From Thermoplasmata archaeon (GTDB lineage: Archaea > Thermoplasmatota > Thermoplasmata > Thermoplasmatales > GCA-001856825), in contig JAKAUZ010000015.1 in NCBI GenBank assembly GCA_021817415.1, positions 1-63,135 of the forward strand: a DNA stretch of 63,135 nucleotides, read 5' to 3'. Position 1 is the first letter of the stretch; each line of letters starts with the position of its first letter. Below the pieces are notes generated by a model. The model saw only the letters and a program-made list of their open reading frames with translations. It searched no databases and was not told the origin of the DNA. The position numbers and the translations under genes are program-made. Of the stretch, positions 46,080 through 56,005 are shown piece by piece.

Positions 46080-46997
46080 CTACAGTATAATCCCTTCACT
46101 TGGTCCCGCAATTGCAGTAATTTTCTTCCTCACTGCATAATTCTTTCTCATCACCCAAAAATCGAAGACAGAAGTCTCCCGGGCGTGAATGATTCTATTT
46201 TCTCCGGGAATTTCAATATGTTGGTACGGAAAAAGCGGAGTGGTAAGGAAAAGTCGTGGATTTCTCAGAGTCTCGATGGACTGCAGATCCGTCGTCCTAT
46301 TTCCCTCAATGAATTTTTTCCGCAATAATTCCTTTCCCTTTATTATCTCCGAATAATCTGATGAATAATCGTCGATTTCCTTCAGGAAGATTGTCTCTCC
46401 GTAAATTCCAGACAGGCCATTCCTTGAGACTCCAGCTTCCAAGTATATCATTTCCTTTGGTACAAATTTTCCAGGGACATGCCATAGTTCCAAGGTATTC
46501 GCATCCCCGGAGACTATCAGTTTATACTGTAACACAAAATCGCTGTTGCATAATTCTCTTTGCAGCACCTTTGATATCTCCCGTTCTGTCATCCCCTTAT
46601 TCAGAATGCCCAGAGCGTTGCTCATCAATGCACTCAGGTCCTTGGAGATTGTCTCAAGTCCCTTTATTTCATCATTGAATGGGTATTTAAATGCATTCTC
46701 CACTGCATAATCGTCTTTTTCGCATTTCCTGATGGAATAAACCAATGTTGGACACTTAATACTGGACTCATCCTTAATGCCCACATAAGTCTGGTCCACT
46801 TCGCTTGGTCCAACTAGGTCTATTCCATCGGCACGGATTAGTACCCCATCTGCACGATTGTCACTACAGAAATAATTGTAAAGCGGACTTTCCTTAGGAA
46901 TATAATAATCTGAGCTGGCGTTTGAGCGAATCAAACGTCCTCTAAGTTCCCTGTATCCCGTTTCTCCTTCACCCTCAACATGATGGTGTATTACCAC
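46080..46997 (-). CDS. Degenerate peptidase M24-like (pita-bread) protein
   Basis: About 305 residues. ALGILNKGMTEREISKVLQREL and KLIVSGDANTLELWHVPGKFV, then MIYLEAGVSRNGLSGIYGETIFL, follow the aminopeptidase P/M24 fold. The metal ligands look lost: the usual DxGa and sDitR aspartates align with LEAGV and GETIF, and no GHGIG-type His is found. It may be a binding or scaffold protein. The start is uncertain: GTG 46997 gives VVIHHHVEGEG, while the frame reaches back to 47078, overlapping the upstream gene by 41 bases. Last of a four-gene operon. Confidence 0.65.
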   Translation of the reverse strand: MVIHHHVEGEGETGYRELRGRLIRSNASSDYYIPKESPLYNYFCSDNRADGVLIRADGIDLVGPSEVDQTYVGIKDESSIKCPTLVYSIRKCEKDDYAVENAFKYPFNDEIKGLETISKDLSALMSNALGILNKGMTEREISKVLQRELCNSDFVLQYKLIVSGDANTLELWHVPGKFVPKEMIYLEAGVSRNGLSGIYGETIFLKEIDDYSSDYSEIIKGKELLRKKFIEGNRTTDLQSIETLRNPRLFLTTPLFPYQHIEIPGENRIIHARETSVFDFWVMRKNYAVRKKITAIAGPSEGIIL

Positions 46998-47037
46998 AAT
47001 AAAGTAACGATTGACGAAATTCAACTGGAGCGGAATT

Positions 47038-47625
47038 CTATATAAAATATTTAGTGAACACGAAAAATAGGTATCCAATAGAGAATGCGATTATTAAAAA
47101 AGAGACAGACATAGCAGTGTATGGGTTAAATTTTCTCCTTCCCACTGTCAGTGCAAATAGTGGTGCCGAAAAAAATCCTAGCAGGGGAGCGACGGAATCT
47201 ATAGTCAACACCCTTCTGGCAACAAGAAACGTCAGGATTAGCAGGCTGGCCACTGACCCTATGATTGCATCCAGCAGAATTTTTGACTGTCTTTCTGAAC
47301 TTCTCAGATAGAGTGAATTGACTGTCGAAAATGATGTAAAAGAAACTATGAAAGACAAAAAGGTGAATCCGGTTGCAAGAATGGAAGTGGAAGGATTCAT
47401 CAGGAAAATGGAACTCCCCTTGAAGAGGAAATAAAGGTCCAGAGACACTATAACCAGCAAGTTCATCGGGACAACTATTTCTGCGATCTCAAAATAAATT
47501 GAACTTGGAACAGAGAAGTTTCTTTTGTAATTTCGATATAGAACGATTGCAATGTAATAAACCAATAAGCCCAAGAATAAGAACGGCAACCATTCAATGA
47601 GTTTATGAACGCTGAAAAAAAGCAT
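47038..47625 (-). CDS. Polytopic membrane protein of the surface operon
   Basis: A 195-residue protein with six predicted helices, beginning LFFSVHKLIEWLPFLFLGLLVYYIAIVLYRNYKRN. It starts on the last base of the upstream secreted-protein gene, so they are co-translated. It could anchor or export the surface protein. No family recognised. Confidence 0.7.
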   Translation of the reverse strand: MLFFSVHKLIEWLPFLFLGLLVYYIAIVLYRNYKRNFSVPSSIYFEIAEIVVPMNLLVIVSLDLYFLFKGSSIFLMNPSTSILATGFTFLSFIVSFTSFSTVNSLYLRSSERQSKILLDAIIGSVASLLILTFLVARRVLTIDSVAPLLGFFSAPLFALTVGRRKFNPYTAMSVSFLIIAFSIGYLFFVFTKYFI

Positions 47626-50192
47626 CAGAACACCGCTGCAAAGGGGTAGCTGTTAATAATTTCTATATACATATTATAAATTATTACCACAGAGTTCTCA
47701 GAGTTAGAGATATTACCTGGATATAGTATCAACTTAAAGTGATAGTATGAGTCATTAAATGAATTAATTTCAAACTGTATTGTTATCAATATGCTCTGGT
47801 TGGAGTCAAGATTCGCAGGTATGTGAGGATTAATCATGCTTCCATTTGGATACTGCCTGAATTCAAGTTGGGTTCCATTGCTTATGAAGTAAAGTGAAAG
47901 GGTGTTTATGCTTGAACTGTTGGTTGAATTTATGTAAAGAGCATAAGCGGAAAAGTTCTGGGACAAAGTTGAATTTATGTAAAGCGCTTGGTATATGTAT
48001 CCGAACTTAGAACTGTCGAGACATGTCCAGGATGCAATTCCATTGTACGATAATGCAACTGTTCCATTCACGGATAAAGCTGCAAAGTATATCGGAGAAC
48101 TTGTGTTGATATCAAACGTGATTGCCGTTCCATGACCGTCAGGGAATGGAGGAGGACCAGTTGGAGTGAACGATCCACTCTTAAGTCCGTTGCCCGTCAG
48201 GGAAGGACCCTCATAAATGGGGGAATCGATCTGGTATTTCAGGATATGAAGTCTCTGGGTGAAGTTGACACCATACCCAATAGTTATTCCAATAGCTCCG
48301 GTCAGATTTCCCGTAAAGTATGGCTTCCATGAATGTTTCCCGGGATACTGCGCATAATAAACGTTTCCTCCGGACGTAAGAGCGTAGACAAACCCATTAG
48401 ATTGTCCATTAGCCGATGAGAATCCAACTGTTGAAATAAAATTGTAACTTGACAACTTGGAATTTATTATTCCCCACTGCCCAGATCCCCCTCTTCTTGG
48501 GTCCAGTGACAGCAGAAGGCCATCGTATGCAGTGAAGAAGAAATATTCCTTTCCAGCAGGACCAGCCCCTACGTTAGTGGTTACAGACGTCCATGGACCT
48601 GCTCCAAAATTTAATGGATCGTTGGTCCATAAAGCGGAGACATTGAACCACGTGCCGTTCTGCATGTTGTAGATATATGCGCAGCCTGATAGGGTGAGCA
48701 GTACTACGTATGAAACAAGGGTCCCGCCATTAGAATAATTCATTGCTGCGATACTTGTCACCTCCCCAACATTTGGAAACTTTTCCCTAACGGATGGGAG
48801 TTCGGTTATCTGGTTTGTTGAGGCAAAATCCACGAAAACATTTCCAGAACTATCAGTCCAGAAGATGTTGCCCTGATCATCAGAATAAATGTCCACGCCC
48901 CACGTAGACTGAAGAATCATTGTTGCGTTAGTTTCTGACGGGCTTATCCTGGCACTGTGGGTTGATTGACCTGCATATATTCCGTCGAGGCTCTCGAAAG
49001 TGTACGACGGCATGACTCCGTCTGGAGGATAGTTCCTTACAATAATTGTTGTCCAATAATCTGTTGATGATGCACCATCAGTCGTAACTGCAATTCCTCC
49101 GCCAGCATAACCCATGCCTTTCGATCTTTCTTCAAGTGTCCCGTAACCATCAAGATATAGGTTATTTGAAGATGATTTATAGAGAGAAAGAGTGTCATTT
49201 CCATCAATTGCCGACAGTTGGTACCATTGATCCACGGCGGTAACATAGTCCCCAGAATAATTCAAGATTTGAGTGGAAGTGGCACCGTATGGATAGTAAC
49301 CGATAAGGTCATATTCATTTGGTGCGACATTTCTGTGGTCAAGTCTAAACACGTAAAAGTTCCCGGAGGAAATGCTGTTAACATTGGTAAGCAGATCTGT
49401 CAGTGGACTGCTTCCTGTTAAGTAGACCCTTATCTGCGCAATATAGGAATCAGGTAGGTTGAGGGATGGAGAGGAAGCGACAACTATTCCGTTTGAAGTC
49501 CAGGTATCGGCGTTTGCATTACCATTGTTCACGCTTCCTGATATTGCATATTCATACGGGGCAGGAGCATTAATCACAACAGAAGGCCCTTTTCCTTGAG
49601 TACCCGTCTGCTTTACTGGCATCAGCGAATTGCCATTATCGTAGAATAAGAAGACATTCCTTCCATTATCAGCATAACCAAATTTTGAACTAGGGTCAAG
49701 ATATGAATTAATACCCCAGTATTGACTCCAGTCAACTGTCCGAGAGAGGAATGCCATAAAGATTGTCGTTTCACCATTTGCCTTGATCTGAACAGACGAC
49801 ATGTTCACCCATACATTGGAAGAAAGCGCATGAGATGAGTTATTAGACTCAATCCACGCAGGAAGCACTTCATTTCCGTAAAGACTTCCAATTGCTGAAA
49901 TAGAGCTGTAAAATCTGACATTTGATACATTCTCATTGAGGTATTGCTGGAATTTTTGCCAGTTCACGTTCAAAAGCATCTGGAAATTTTTAGGTGTAGA
50001 ATAACTTTGATTGTTCCATATCTTTATGGGAATATATGGAGTACTGTTGTTATATGTGATGCTTGCACTAATACCATTTCCAGTGATGATGCTCGTGTTA
50101 GAGATTATTACGTCCGATTCTGCCCCACCTAGGATCATAGTGGCTATCAGGAATATGACTAGAATCTTGCCCTTCCAGGGGTTGAAATTCAT
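47625..50192 (-). CDS. Large secreted protein with DUF2341-like domain
   Basis: An 855-residue protein with a signal peptide (KILVIFLIATMILGGAES) and no C-terminal anchor. The region from about residue 53, YIPIKIWNNQSYSTPKNFQMLLNVNW to LPAWIESNNSS and VWVNMSSV, follows the DUF2341 pattern seen in archaeal surface proteins; the next 150 residues resemble a lectin-like beta-sandwich, and 420-700 has repeats suggesting a propeller. It is rich in N-x-S/T sites. Located between the pilin-like and membrane genes, it may be an adhesin or tip protein of a surface structure (inference). Confidence 0.75.
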   Translation of the reverse strand: MNFNPWKGKILVIFLIATMILGGAESDVIISNTSIITGNGISASITYNNSTPYIPIKIWNNQSYSTPKNFQMLLNVNWQKFQQYLNENVSNVRFYSSISAIGSLYGNEVLPAWIESNNSSHALSSNVWVNMSSVQIKANGETTIFMAFLSRTVDWSQYWGINSYLDPSSKFGYADNGRNVFLFYDNGNSLMPVKQTGTQGKGPSVVINAPAPYEYAISGSVNNGNANADTWTSNGIVVASSPSLNLPDSYIAQIRVYLTGSSPLTDLLTNVNSISSGNFYVFRLDHRNVAPNEYDLIGYYPYGATSTQILNYSGDYVTAVDQWYQLSAIDGNDTLSLYKSSSNNLYLDGYGTLEERSKGMGYAGGGIAVTTDGASSTDYWTTIIVRNYPPDGVMPSYTFESLDGIYAGQSTHSARISPSETNATMILQSTWGVDIYSDDQGNIFWTDSSGNVFVDFASTNQITELPSVREKFPNVGEVTSIAAMNYSNGGTLVSYVVLLTLSGCAYIYNMQNGTWFNVSALWTNDPLNFGAGPWTSVTTNVGAGPAGKEYFFFTAYDGLLLSLDPRRGGSGQWGIINSKLSSYNFISTVGFSSANGQSNGFVYALTSGGNVYYAQYPGKHSWKPYFTGNLTGAIGITIGYGVNFTQRLHILKYQIDSPIYEGPSLTGNGLKSGSFTPTGPPPFPDGHGTAITFDINTSSPIYFAALSVNGTVALSYNGIASWTCLDSSKFGYIYQALYINSTLSQNFSAYALYINSTNSSSINTLSLYFISNGTQLEFRQYPNGSMINPHIPANLDSNQSILITIQFEINSFNDSYYHFKLILYPGNISNSENSVVIIYNMYIEIINSYPFAAVF

Positions 50193-50210
50193 AAAAATAA
50201 AAAGATTAAA

Positions 50211-50771
50211 TTAATCTACTGTGAACTGGAAGGTCAGCTGTCCGGATCCAGCCGCGGCGTTTTCAGATACGAATGAAAAGTAGAGAACGTTTCCTGTTGT
50301 GGAAATTGGAATGGGTCCATCTGGCGATGAATATGGTGTCAGTGACGAGAGACCGGATAAAGAGACGGGGCTCGTGCTTACGTACATAGACACCCCAGTC
50401 GGAAGACTTCCATTGATCCAGAGATTAACGGCATACTTTCCACTGTCCCACCCAGATGAATTATATATCTCTAGCACATTTAGAAGGTATACATTCGATG
50501 AACCTGTCACTGAATTGATGGTTATAGTTCCTGCCGGTATGTAATAATTGGATCCTATGGCTTGTGCGGTCGCAGAAATCAATCCAAGGTTGGACGCTAC
50601 ACCATAATTAGGACCTTCTGCAAGATATATACTGGGAGACTGTGCAGAACCTGAAATCGGGTACACATCGCTAATAACCACTGTTGCAGTTACTAGAGCG
50701 GGAACGACCAGCGCAAGCAAAATAGCAAGCGATGTCATCCTCTTAAGTCTATTATTATTTCGTACGAACAT
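50211..50771 (-). CDS. Pilin- or archaellin-like secreted protein
   Basis: A 186-residue protein starting MFVRNNNRLKRM with a basic N-terminus, then a hydrophobic helix (TSLAILLALVVPALVTATVVI) and a Ser/Gly/Thr-rich beta domain with few charges, ending QLTFQFTVD. This matches archaeal type IV pilin-like or simple secreted proteins; a class III signal peptide (K/R before the helix) is possible. It is first in the leftward operon. ATG 50771 is chosen over 50789. Confidence 0.65.
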   Translation of the reverse strand: MFVRNNNRLKRMTSLAILLALVVPALVTATVVISDVYPISGSAQSPSIYLAEGPNYGVASNLGLISATAQAIGSNYYIPAGTITINSVTGSSNVYLLNVLEIYNSSGWDSGKYAVNLWINGSLPTGVSMYVSTSPVSLSGLSSLTPYSSPDGPIPISTTGNVLYFSFVSENAAAGSGQLTFQFTVD

Positions 50772-51011
50772 CAAACGGTAGTTTTGCACGTTATAAAAAT
50801 ATTTCGAAAAAATAAGCAGGAAACTCTATTTTGTTGCTGATAATGGTCCAAAATTCCCTCTTATATTCCGCAATGATATAAATATGCTAATTGCCTACAA
50901 AAACGGCCGTTACTGGGTATCCTGTCTGTTAAATTACTGAAGTATTTTGGAAAGTATACCTTGCTAATTAATATTTGACAAGCAACAAAAAAACCATATA
51001 CATTAAAAAAA

Positions 51012-53489
51012 ATGAAACCGAAGGAGAATTTAAAAATTATGGGAAAATTAACTGCGGTATTGGGTGGCACTTTTGCCGCTTTAGTAATTTCATACTATTT
51101 TCTTTCTGGTGCGTTCAGCCCGCTCATTAACTGGCTAGCGCCTACTCTGGGATATAGATTTATTATAATCCTCGGACTCGTATACCTGTTGTTCGGGAAT
51201 CCATTGCAAAGTGCCGGATTATTTGTCACTTGGGTTGTGCTAGGTATCATTGTTGGTCTTGGGGCCAGAAAACTGGGGAGGGGAATCTCCTCTGCCTTAT
51301 TAGTCTACGGGATAACCTTTGCAATATTTGTTATCTCTCTCATTTCCTTCATACCTTTTCTGTCGCACAATTATTCCGGGCTAACTACTACGGTTAATAA
51401 TATCCCACCGGGTACTAATATTGCAACGATACTGAGCGAGCCCGTAATAAGCAATTCTTATAATATTTTGCAGTCTTTTCTGCGTACAGGAACGGCTGGG
51501 GGAAAGGGCGGAAACCCGTTTGCGCTTATTGGATCCTTCTTAGAGGGAGCTATCTTATCATTCGTGATCTTCTTAGTTGTTAGTGCAATAGTCGGTTTTT
51601 TCGCATCCAAGGGATTCAAGATCAAGAGAAAACAGATGAAGGCATCAGATGCCGAGGAGACCCCTAAAGAAACAAAGATGGAGAATACAGATGAGGAGAA
51701 CTCTACGAAATATCTGGTTCTGTTCGTGGTTGCCGTACTGGCTTTTTCAGGAATCTACATTGCCGCAGAGAATGGATCTTCATTTTCGCAGGCATTGGGA
51801 GCAAACAATCTCCAGGTCACTGCATCTTCATTCCCCATTTCACTCAATGACCAGATGTCTGCTCATAATAATGCACTTTCGCTGGTTATGCCTTCATTTT
51901 CCGCCACTAGAACTGGCAATGATCATCTATTAGATTCCTACAGCATAGTAGGAAAGGGAATGAGTCCTTCAACGGTGCCCACGATAAATGGTGCAGTTGG
52001 AGCTGCTTTGTCTCTCGTTTCTGGAGAGGGAAACGTCACCAATATTTATGGAATGGTTTCTGCAAACAATCAGGCGGGCGGCTTGCTGTCAGGGTATGAA
52101 GGGACGGGGAATATTTTCTCGGTCCTTTTCCTGCAGGAAAATATAGGAGGTATATCTCTTCCCTTAGGGCTGAATTCTGGAAATATCACTAATGGTATCT
52201 CCACTTCTAATCTTCTTTCTCTTGTTCCAGGGTATTTGTACGTAACTGCATATGAAGGTACTTATGCATCTTCTTCGGCAAAGGCGTTATCTGAATCAAC
52301 AAGGATTGCTAATTCGCTTGGAGTACCTGGGTTGAACCAGCTTATTTATTTTCAGATAAACAGCAATAGTTCAAAAATAATAACATACTACATATTCTCT
52401 GCAGAGCCTGCGTTTTCCAGCACAGCCAAGAAAATTGGAAGTCTGACGGGAAGCTTCTTCCAGTCCAACGGGATAATGCCATTGTTTGTCAATTCAGTAA
52501 CGAACCCTTATATCAATATGTCTGGTACTAAAGAAACGCCATCTACCTCAATTCTTGCGATCGGGCAGGTAAATGTCAATAATCTTAAAGAACTCCTTCC
52601 TGCAAATATAACTAGCGCTGCATTCACTAGCAATATAACTGCAAGTTTCGCTGTCTCAGCTCAATTTTGGGATTATGCGATTCATTCTGAGTATGATGGT
52701 AGGGCGATCCTATTCTCCAGTCTTTTCAACTATAACACTGAAGTTACAATGACGTCAGGACCTGATTTCGCATTAGTTTCCGGGGGAGCCTCAACATCAA
52801 GTAGCCCCACTTTCAGCCTTTCGTCGTATAAATTCAATACTGTGACTGACAATTATTCAGCACTGAAATCCTCCGGATACAATTTATCTGGCAATATCAC
52901 CAATGTGACAACAGGAACTCAGATAAGCCTGTCAGATTACTCGGTACTTGGAGGAAGGAATTACACTCCTGACCTGGATCTACTGACCAATGTGAAAGAA
53001 ATAGGTTACAGGAAGTATCTCATTGATTTCACTGTTTCTGACATTTCAAACACTGGCATCTCCAGTACATCCGTGAACCTGAATTCCTTCCTCAACAACT
53101 ATAAGGTATCAGCCGCGACGATTGTACCCATAAATCCATCAAACTTCTCTATTGGACCCGGACAAACAATTCATTTCGAAGTCAAATTACTTCTACTGAA
53201 TCCCGGTGCTTACGTCTTCAGGAATGTGCTTCTAACTTATGATTACAACGGAACTTACATAACTGAAAGTTTCAACCAGTTTGTAATTTATGCTCCCGCA
53301 CCCTCAGTCTCATACGCAGTTACGTCCACGCTGTCCCAATCGTTTTCATTGATTGGATTAGGGTTATTGGGGAGCCCCATTGTAGGTCCGCTAAATCCTC
53401 TCGAAATCCTTTTCCTGCTTCTGGTGCTGTTGGATGCATTCTTGGAGTACAGGAATTTCAGCAAGAGAAAGAAGGAGAAAAGAGAGTGA
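51012..53489 (+). CDS. Large membrane-anchored extracellular protein
   Basis: An 825-residue protein. Residues about 12-230 hold five or six helices, the linker at 235-260 is highly charged (ASDAEETPKETKMENTDEEN), a further helix follows at about 240-258, then a roughly 500-residue Ser/Asn/Gly-rich domain with many glycosylation sites, and a C-terminal helix (GPLNPLEILFLLLVLLDAFLEY) before a basic tail. It is divergent from the pilin-like operon with about 220 bases between, suggesting a shared surface function. No known domain recognised. Confidence 0.7.
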   Translation: MKPKENLKIMGKLTAVLGGTFAALVISYYFLSGAFSPLINWLAPTLGYRFIIILGLVYLLFGNPLQSAGLFVTWVVLGIIVGLGARKLGRGISSALLVYGITFAIFVISLISFIPFLSHNYSGLTTTVNNIPPGTNIATILSEPVISNSYNILQSFLRTGTAGGKGGNPFALIGSFLEGAILSFVIFLVVSAIVGFFASKGFKIKRKQMKASDAEETPKETKMENTDEENSTKYLVLFVVAVLAFSGIYIAAENGSSFSQALGANNLQVTASSFPISLNDQMSAHNNALSLVMPSFSATRTGNDHLLDSYSIVGKGMSPSTVPTINGAVGAALSLVSGEGNVTNIYGMVSANNQAGGLLSGYEGTGNIFSVLFLQENIGGISLPLGLNSGNITNGISTSNLLSLVPGYLYVTAYEGTYASSSAKALSESTRIANSLGVPGLNQLIYFQINSNSSKIITYYIFSAEPAFSSTAKKIGSLTGSFFQSNGIMPLFVNSVTNPYINMSGTKETPSTSILAIGQVNVNNLKELLPANITSAAFTSNITASFAVSAQFWDYAIHSEYDGRAILFSSLFNYNTEVTMTSGPDFALVSGGASTSSSPTFSLSSYKFNTVTDNYSALKSSGYNLSGNITNVTTGTQISLSDYSVLGGRNYTPDLDLLTNVKEIGYRKYLIDFTVSDISNTGISSTSVNLNSFLNNYKVSAATIVPINPSNFSIGPGQTIHFEVKLLLLNPGAYVFRNVLLTYDYNGTYITESFNQFVIYAPAPSVSYAVTSTLSQSFSLIGLGLLGSPIVGPLNPLEILFLLLVLLDAFLEYRNFSKRKKEKRE

Positions 53490-53903
53490 TCCTCTTCCGC
53501 CGTCAAATACCTAAAAACTTATATGCACCGCCCAAGACCTAAACTGATTCCTGAGTGAAAGTACTTTTTCTTAACAATCCCTTTTTCTAACCTTTGTGAT
53601 TTCTAAGTTTGAAAGATGATAGAATTGAGCCTCAAAGGGATAAAACGCGTAAAATTCAATTAAGACTATTTGAAAATAGAGAAGAAACCTAATGGCGGCA
53701 TAGAAATAATGCAATGCATTAAAGCAATCTCAATTACTGTGAATTCCTAACAAATTAATTTCAGTAATCATTGTTCTATTTACAAAATGATTGAGGAGGT
53801 CGGTCTTTGACGCAATGAATGTTACAGTTTCGGTCTAACTTGAGATTTTTTGTGTTCCTCTCTTTTCAAAATATTAATATGTAATTGAAACATCATTGTA
53901 TTA
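53490..53903. other. Intergenic, no gene seen
   Basis: Frequent stops, no repeat. The TATA-like TATTAATATG (about 53871-53880) belongs to the following gene. Confidence 0.35.
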
Positions 53904-55061
53904 ATGACCGGTAAGGTTTTAGACGGAAACGTGGTTGACGATGTATCTTTTGGGGCAATTGTGCAAATTCGTGATCAATTGCTAGGTATGCAGCGTGAAG
54001 GGAAAAAGGTATACAGACTGGAATCGGGTGATCCATCATTCAAAATGCCTGAGCACGTAGCTAAAGGGATAGAGGATGCGATAAGAAGAGACAAGACGCA
54101 TTATACGGACTCAACCGGTATACCTGAATTGAGGGAAGCGATTGCGCATAAATTGAGGGAAAAGAATAATATTAAGACTGCTACACAGGAGAATGTTTTT
54201 GTTACCAATGGTGGAATGAATGGCCTTTATGTCGCATTCAGGTCACTTATTTCCCCTGGGGATGAAGTGATCATCCCGAATCCAATGTGGACAGAAATCG
54301 CCGAGATAATAAAACTTTCAGGAGGAAAACCGGTTTACATACCGATCGAACGCTATACAAACCTTGATGACGCCATCTCGCACAAGAAGGTGAAAGCAGT
54401 GTTCGTTAATTCTCCCCATAATCCAACAGGTAAGGTATTCAGTATGGAAGAAATTACGAAAATAGTCGATTACGCAAAACGGGAGAACATTTTCGTAGTG
54501 AGCGATGAAGCCTATGAGGACGTGATATATGATGGTACCAATCACTTAAGTCCTGGTTCAATCTACGAGGATACCATTTCCTTATATTCCATGTCAAAGA
54601 GCTTTGCGATGAGTGGATTAAGGCTTGGATACGTTCACACTAATAATTCAAAGATAATGGAAAGAATGAAGAAAATGTTGAGATGCACCATTAACGGGGT
54701 CAACTCGATTACACAGTATGGAGCCATTGCAGCGCTCAATGGCCCACAGGATGTGATTGAGGAAATGAGAAAAGAGTATCAGGTCAGGAGGGACCTGATA
54801 TATAGCGGAGTAAAGGACTCAAAGTATCTTGACCCATATTACCCAAGGGGTGCATTCTATCTTTGGGCCAGGCTGAAAAAATACCCTCAAGGTATCAAGG
54901 ACGCCTGGGGATTCTCCAAATATCTACTCGAGAAAACAGCAGTTGGAAGTACACCGGGCCCCGTATTTGGACCCTATAACGAGGACTACATAAGATTCGC
55001 ATTCAGCGCAAATACAGATGACATCCGGCAGGCAGCAGAATTGATAAAAAACCTGGATTAA
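53904..55061 (+). CDS. Class I/II (fold type I) PLP aminotransferase
   Basis: A 385-residue enzyme of the aspartate aminotransferase superfamily. Signatures are NGGMNGLYVAFRSLISPGDEV, NSPHNPTGKVFSME, VSDEAYEDVIYDG and the PLP-lysine motif SMSKSFAMSGLRLGY (about 236), and the C-terminal Arg in YIRFAFSAN. Substrate cannot be fixed; aromatic, aspartate or alanine transamination are possible. It is followed by an operator-rich region and the RraA-like gene. Confidence 0.92.
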   Translation: MTGKVLDGNVVDDVSFGAIVQIRDQLLGMQREGKKVYRLESGDPSFKMPEHVAKGIEDAIRRDKTHYTDSTGIPELREAIAHKLREKNNIKTATQENVFVTNGGMNGLYVAFRSLISPGDEVIIPNPMWTEIAEIIKLSGGKPVYIPIERYTNLDDAISHKKVKAVFVNSPHNPTGKVFSMEEITKIVDYAKRENIFVVSDEAYEDVIYDGTNHLSPGSIYEDTISLYSMSKSFAMSGLRLGYVHTNNSKIMERMKKMLRCTINGVNSITQYGAIAALNGPQDVIEEMRKEYQVRRDLIYSGVKDSKYLDPYYPRGAFYLWARLKKYPQGIKDAWGFSKYLLEKTAVGSTPGPVFGPYNEDYIRFAFSANTDDIRQAAELIKNLD

Positions 55062-55123
55062 CCGAATTGAAGTTGTGATGAAGGAAAATGATGGGTTCTG
55101 ATTTCCCCTATATCTCTATTTTC

Positions 55124-55193
55124 CTTATTCTAAGTAATAAGATATATATTAATACGACAATTACTTATTAAGTAACGTAAATATGGTTACTTA
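55124..55193. promoter_or_regulatory. Cluster of TAAGTAA inverted repeats
   Basis: Three interleaved inverted repeats: CTTATT-N6-AATAAG (55124-55141), the perfect TTACTTA-T-TAAGTAA (55161-55175) and TAAGTAAC-N9-GTTACTTA (55169-55193). They lie 105-175 bases upstream of the RraA-like gene. A single TAAGTAAC also occurs about 90 bases upstream of the aldehyde dehydrogenase gene (near 58754-58761). Confidence 0.55.
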
Positions 55194-55297
55194 TATTACT
55201 AAATTATGTAATATAAAAGACTACTCCTTTCATTGCTTTCTATGCCGAACAATGTTGAGTTAAGCAAAATTTATTAGCATATAAAATTTTCAAAAAC

Positions 55298-56005
55298 GTG
55301 AATAATGATGAAGTCAATTCGATTTTTTCAACTATTTCTACTCCAAATATAGCGGATTCATGTGTCCGCCTTAAGATTCCTATTAAGGTAGCACCTCCAG
55401 GAATAAAGCCATTGATCCCGGGAATGAAACTCGCCGGTAAAGTTCTTCCGGTACATCATAGAGGTAGTGTAGATATTTTTATAGAGAAGATCTCAGATGC
55501 ATCTCAAGGGGACATCCTTGTGATTGACAACGGAGGGAGAAATGATGAAGGGTGCATTGGTGATCTTACTGTGTATGAAGCCAAAGTATGCGGAGTAGGT
55601 GGAATAATAGTATGGGGAAGACACAGAGATACCGGAGAAATCATCAAGACCGGTGTTCCTGTCTTCAGTTATGGTGCTCATCCCGTGGGGCCGGTAAGAA
55701 CAGACGAGCGGGAATCTCTAGATACATTCGTTGCGACGTTTGGACATTTCTCCGTTACAGCGAGCGACGTTGCCTTTGCAGATGATGACGGAGTTATTTT
55801 TGTTCCACAGATTAAGGTAAAGGAGGTTCTGAATACCGCTTCAACCATAAATTCAATTGAAACAAAAGAGGCGGAGGAAATACAGAAGGGGAATCGACTT
55901 TTTTATCAGCTTGATTTTCAGCATTACCTAGAACAGAGGAGTGCTGATCCCTCATACACGCTTAGAAAGCATTTGAAAAAGCGGGGCGGAGCAATAGAAG
56001 AATAG
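55298..56005 (+). CDS. RraA-like family protein
   Basis: A 235-residue protein of the RraA/HMG-aldolase family: STPNIADSCVRL near residue 13, MKLAGKVLPVHHRGSVD, GDILVIDNGGRNDEGCIGDLTVYEAKVCGVGGIIVWGRHRD (the core RraA motif GG..d.a.iGdl.. and G-x-x-x-W-G-RxxD near 108). Members include HMG/CHA aldolases and RNase E inhibitors; in archaea a carbon-acid lyase is more likely than RNA regulation. GTG 55298 follows a TATA-like ATTTATTAGC and CATATAAAAT. Downstream of the repeat cluster. Confidence 0.85.
   Translation: MNNDEVNSIFSTISTPNIADSCVRLKIPIKVAPPGIKPLIPGMKLAGKVLPVHHRGSVDIFIEKISDASQGDILVIDNGGRNDEGCIGDLTVYEAKVCGVGGIIVWGRHRDTGEIIKTGVPVFSYGAHPVGPVRTDERESLDTFVATFGHFSVTASDVAFADDDGVIFVPQIKVKEVLNTASTINSIETKEAEEIQKGNRLFYQLDFQHYLEQRSADPSYTLRKHLKKRGGAIEE

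Noticed and set aside
47038-47078. Long N-terminus of the M24-like protein (start 47078)
   Set aside because: It would overlap the upstream membrane-protein gene by 41 bases and adds a sequence unlike M24 proteins.
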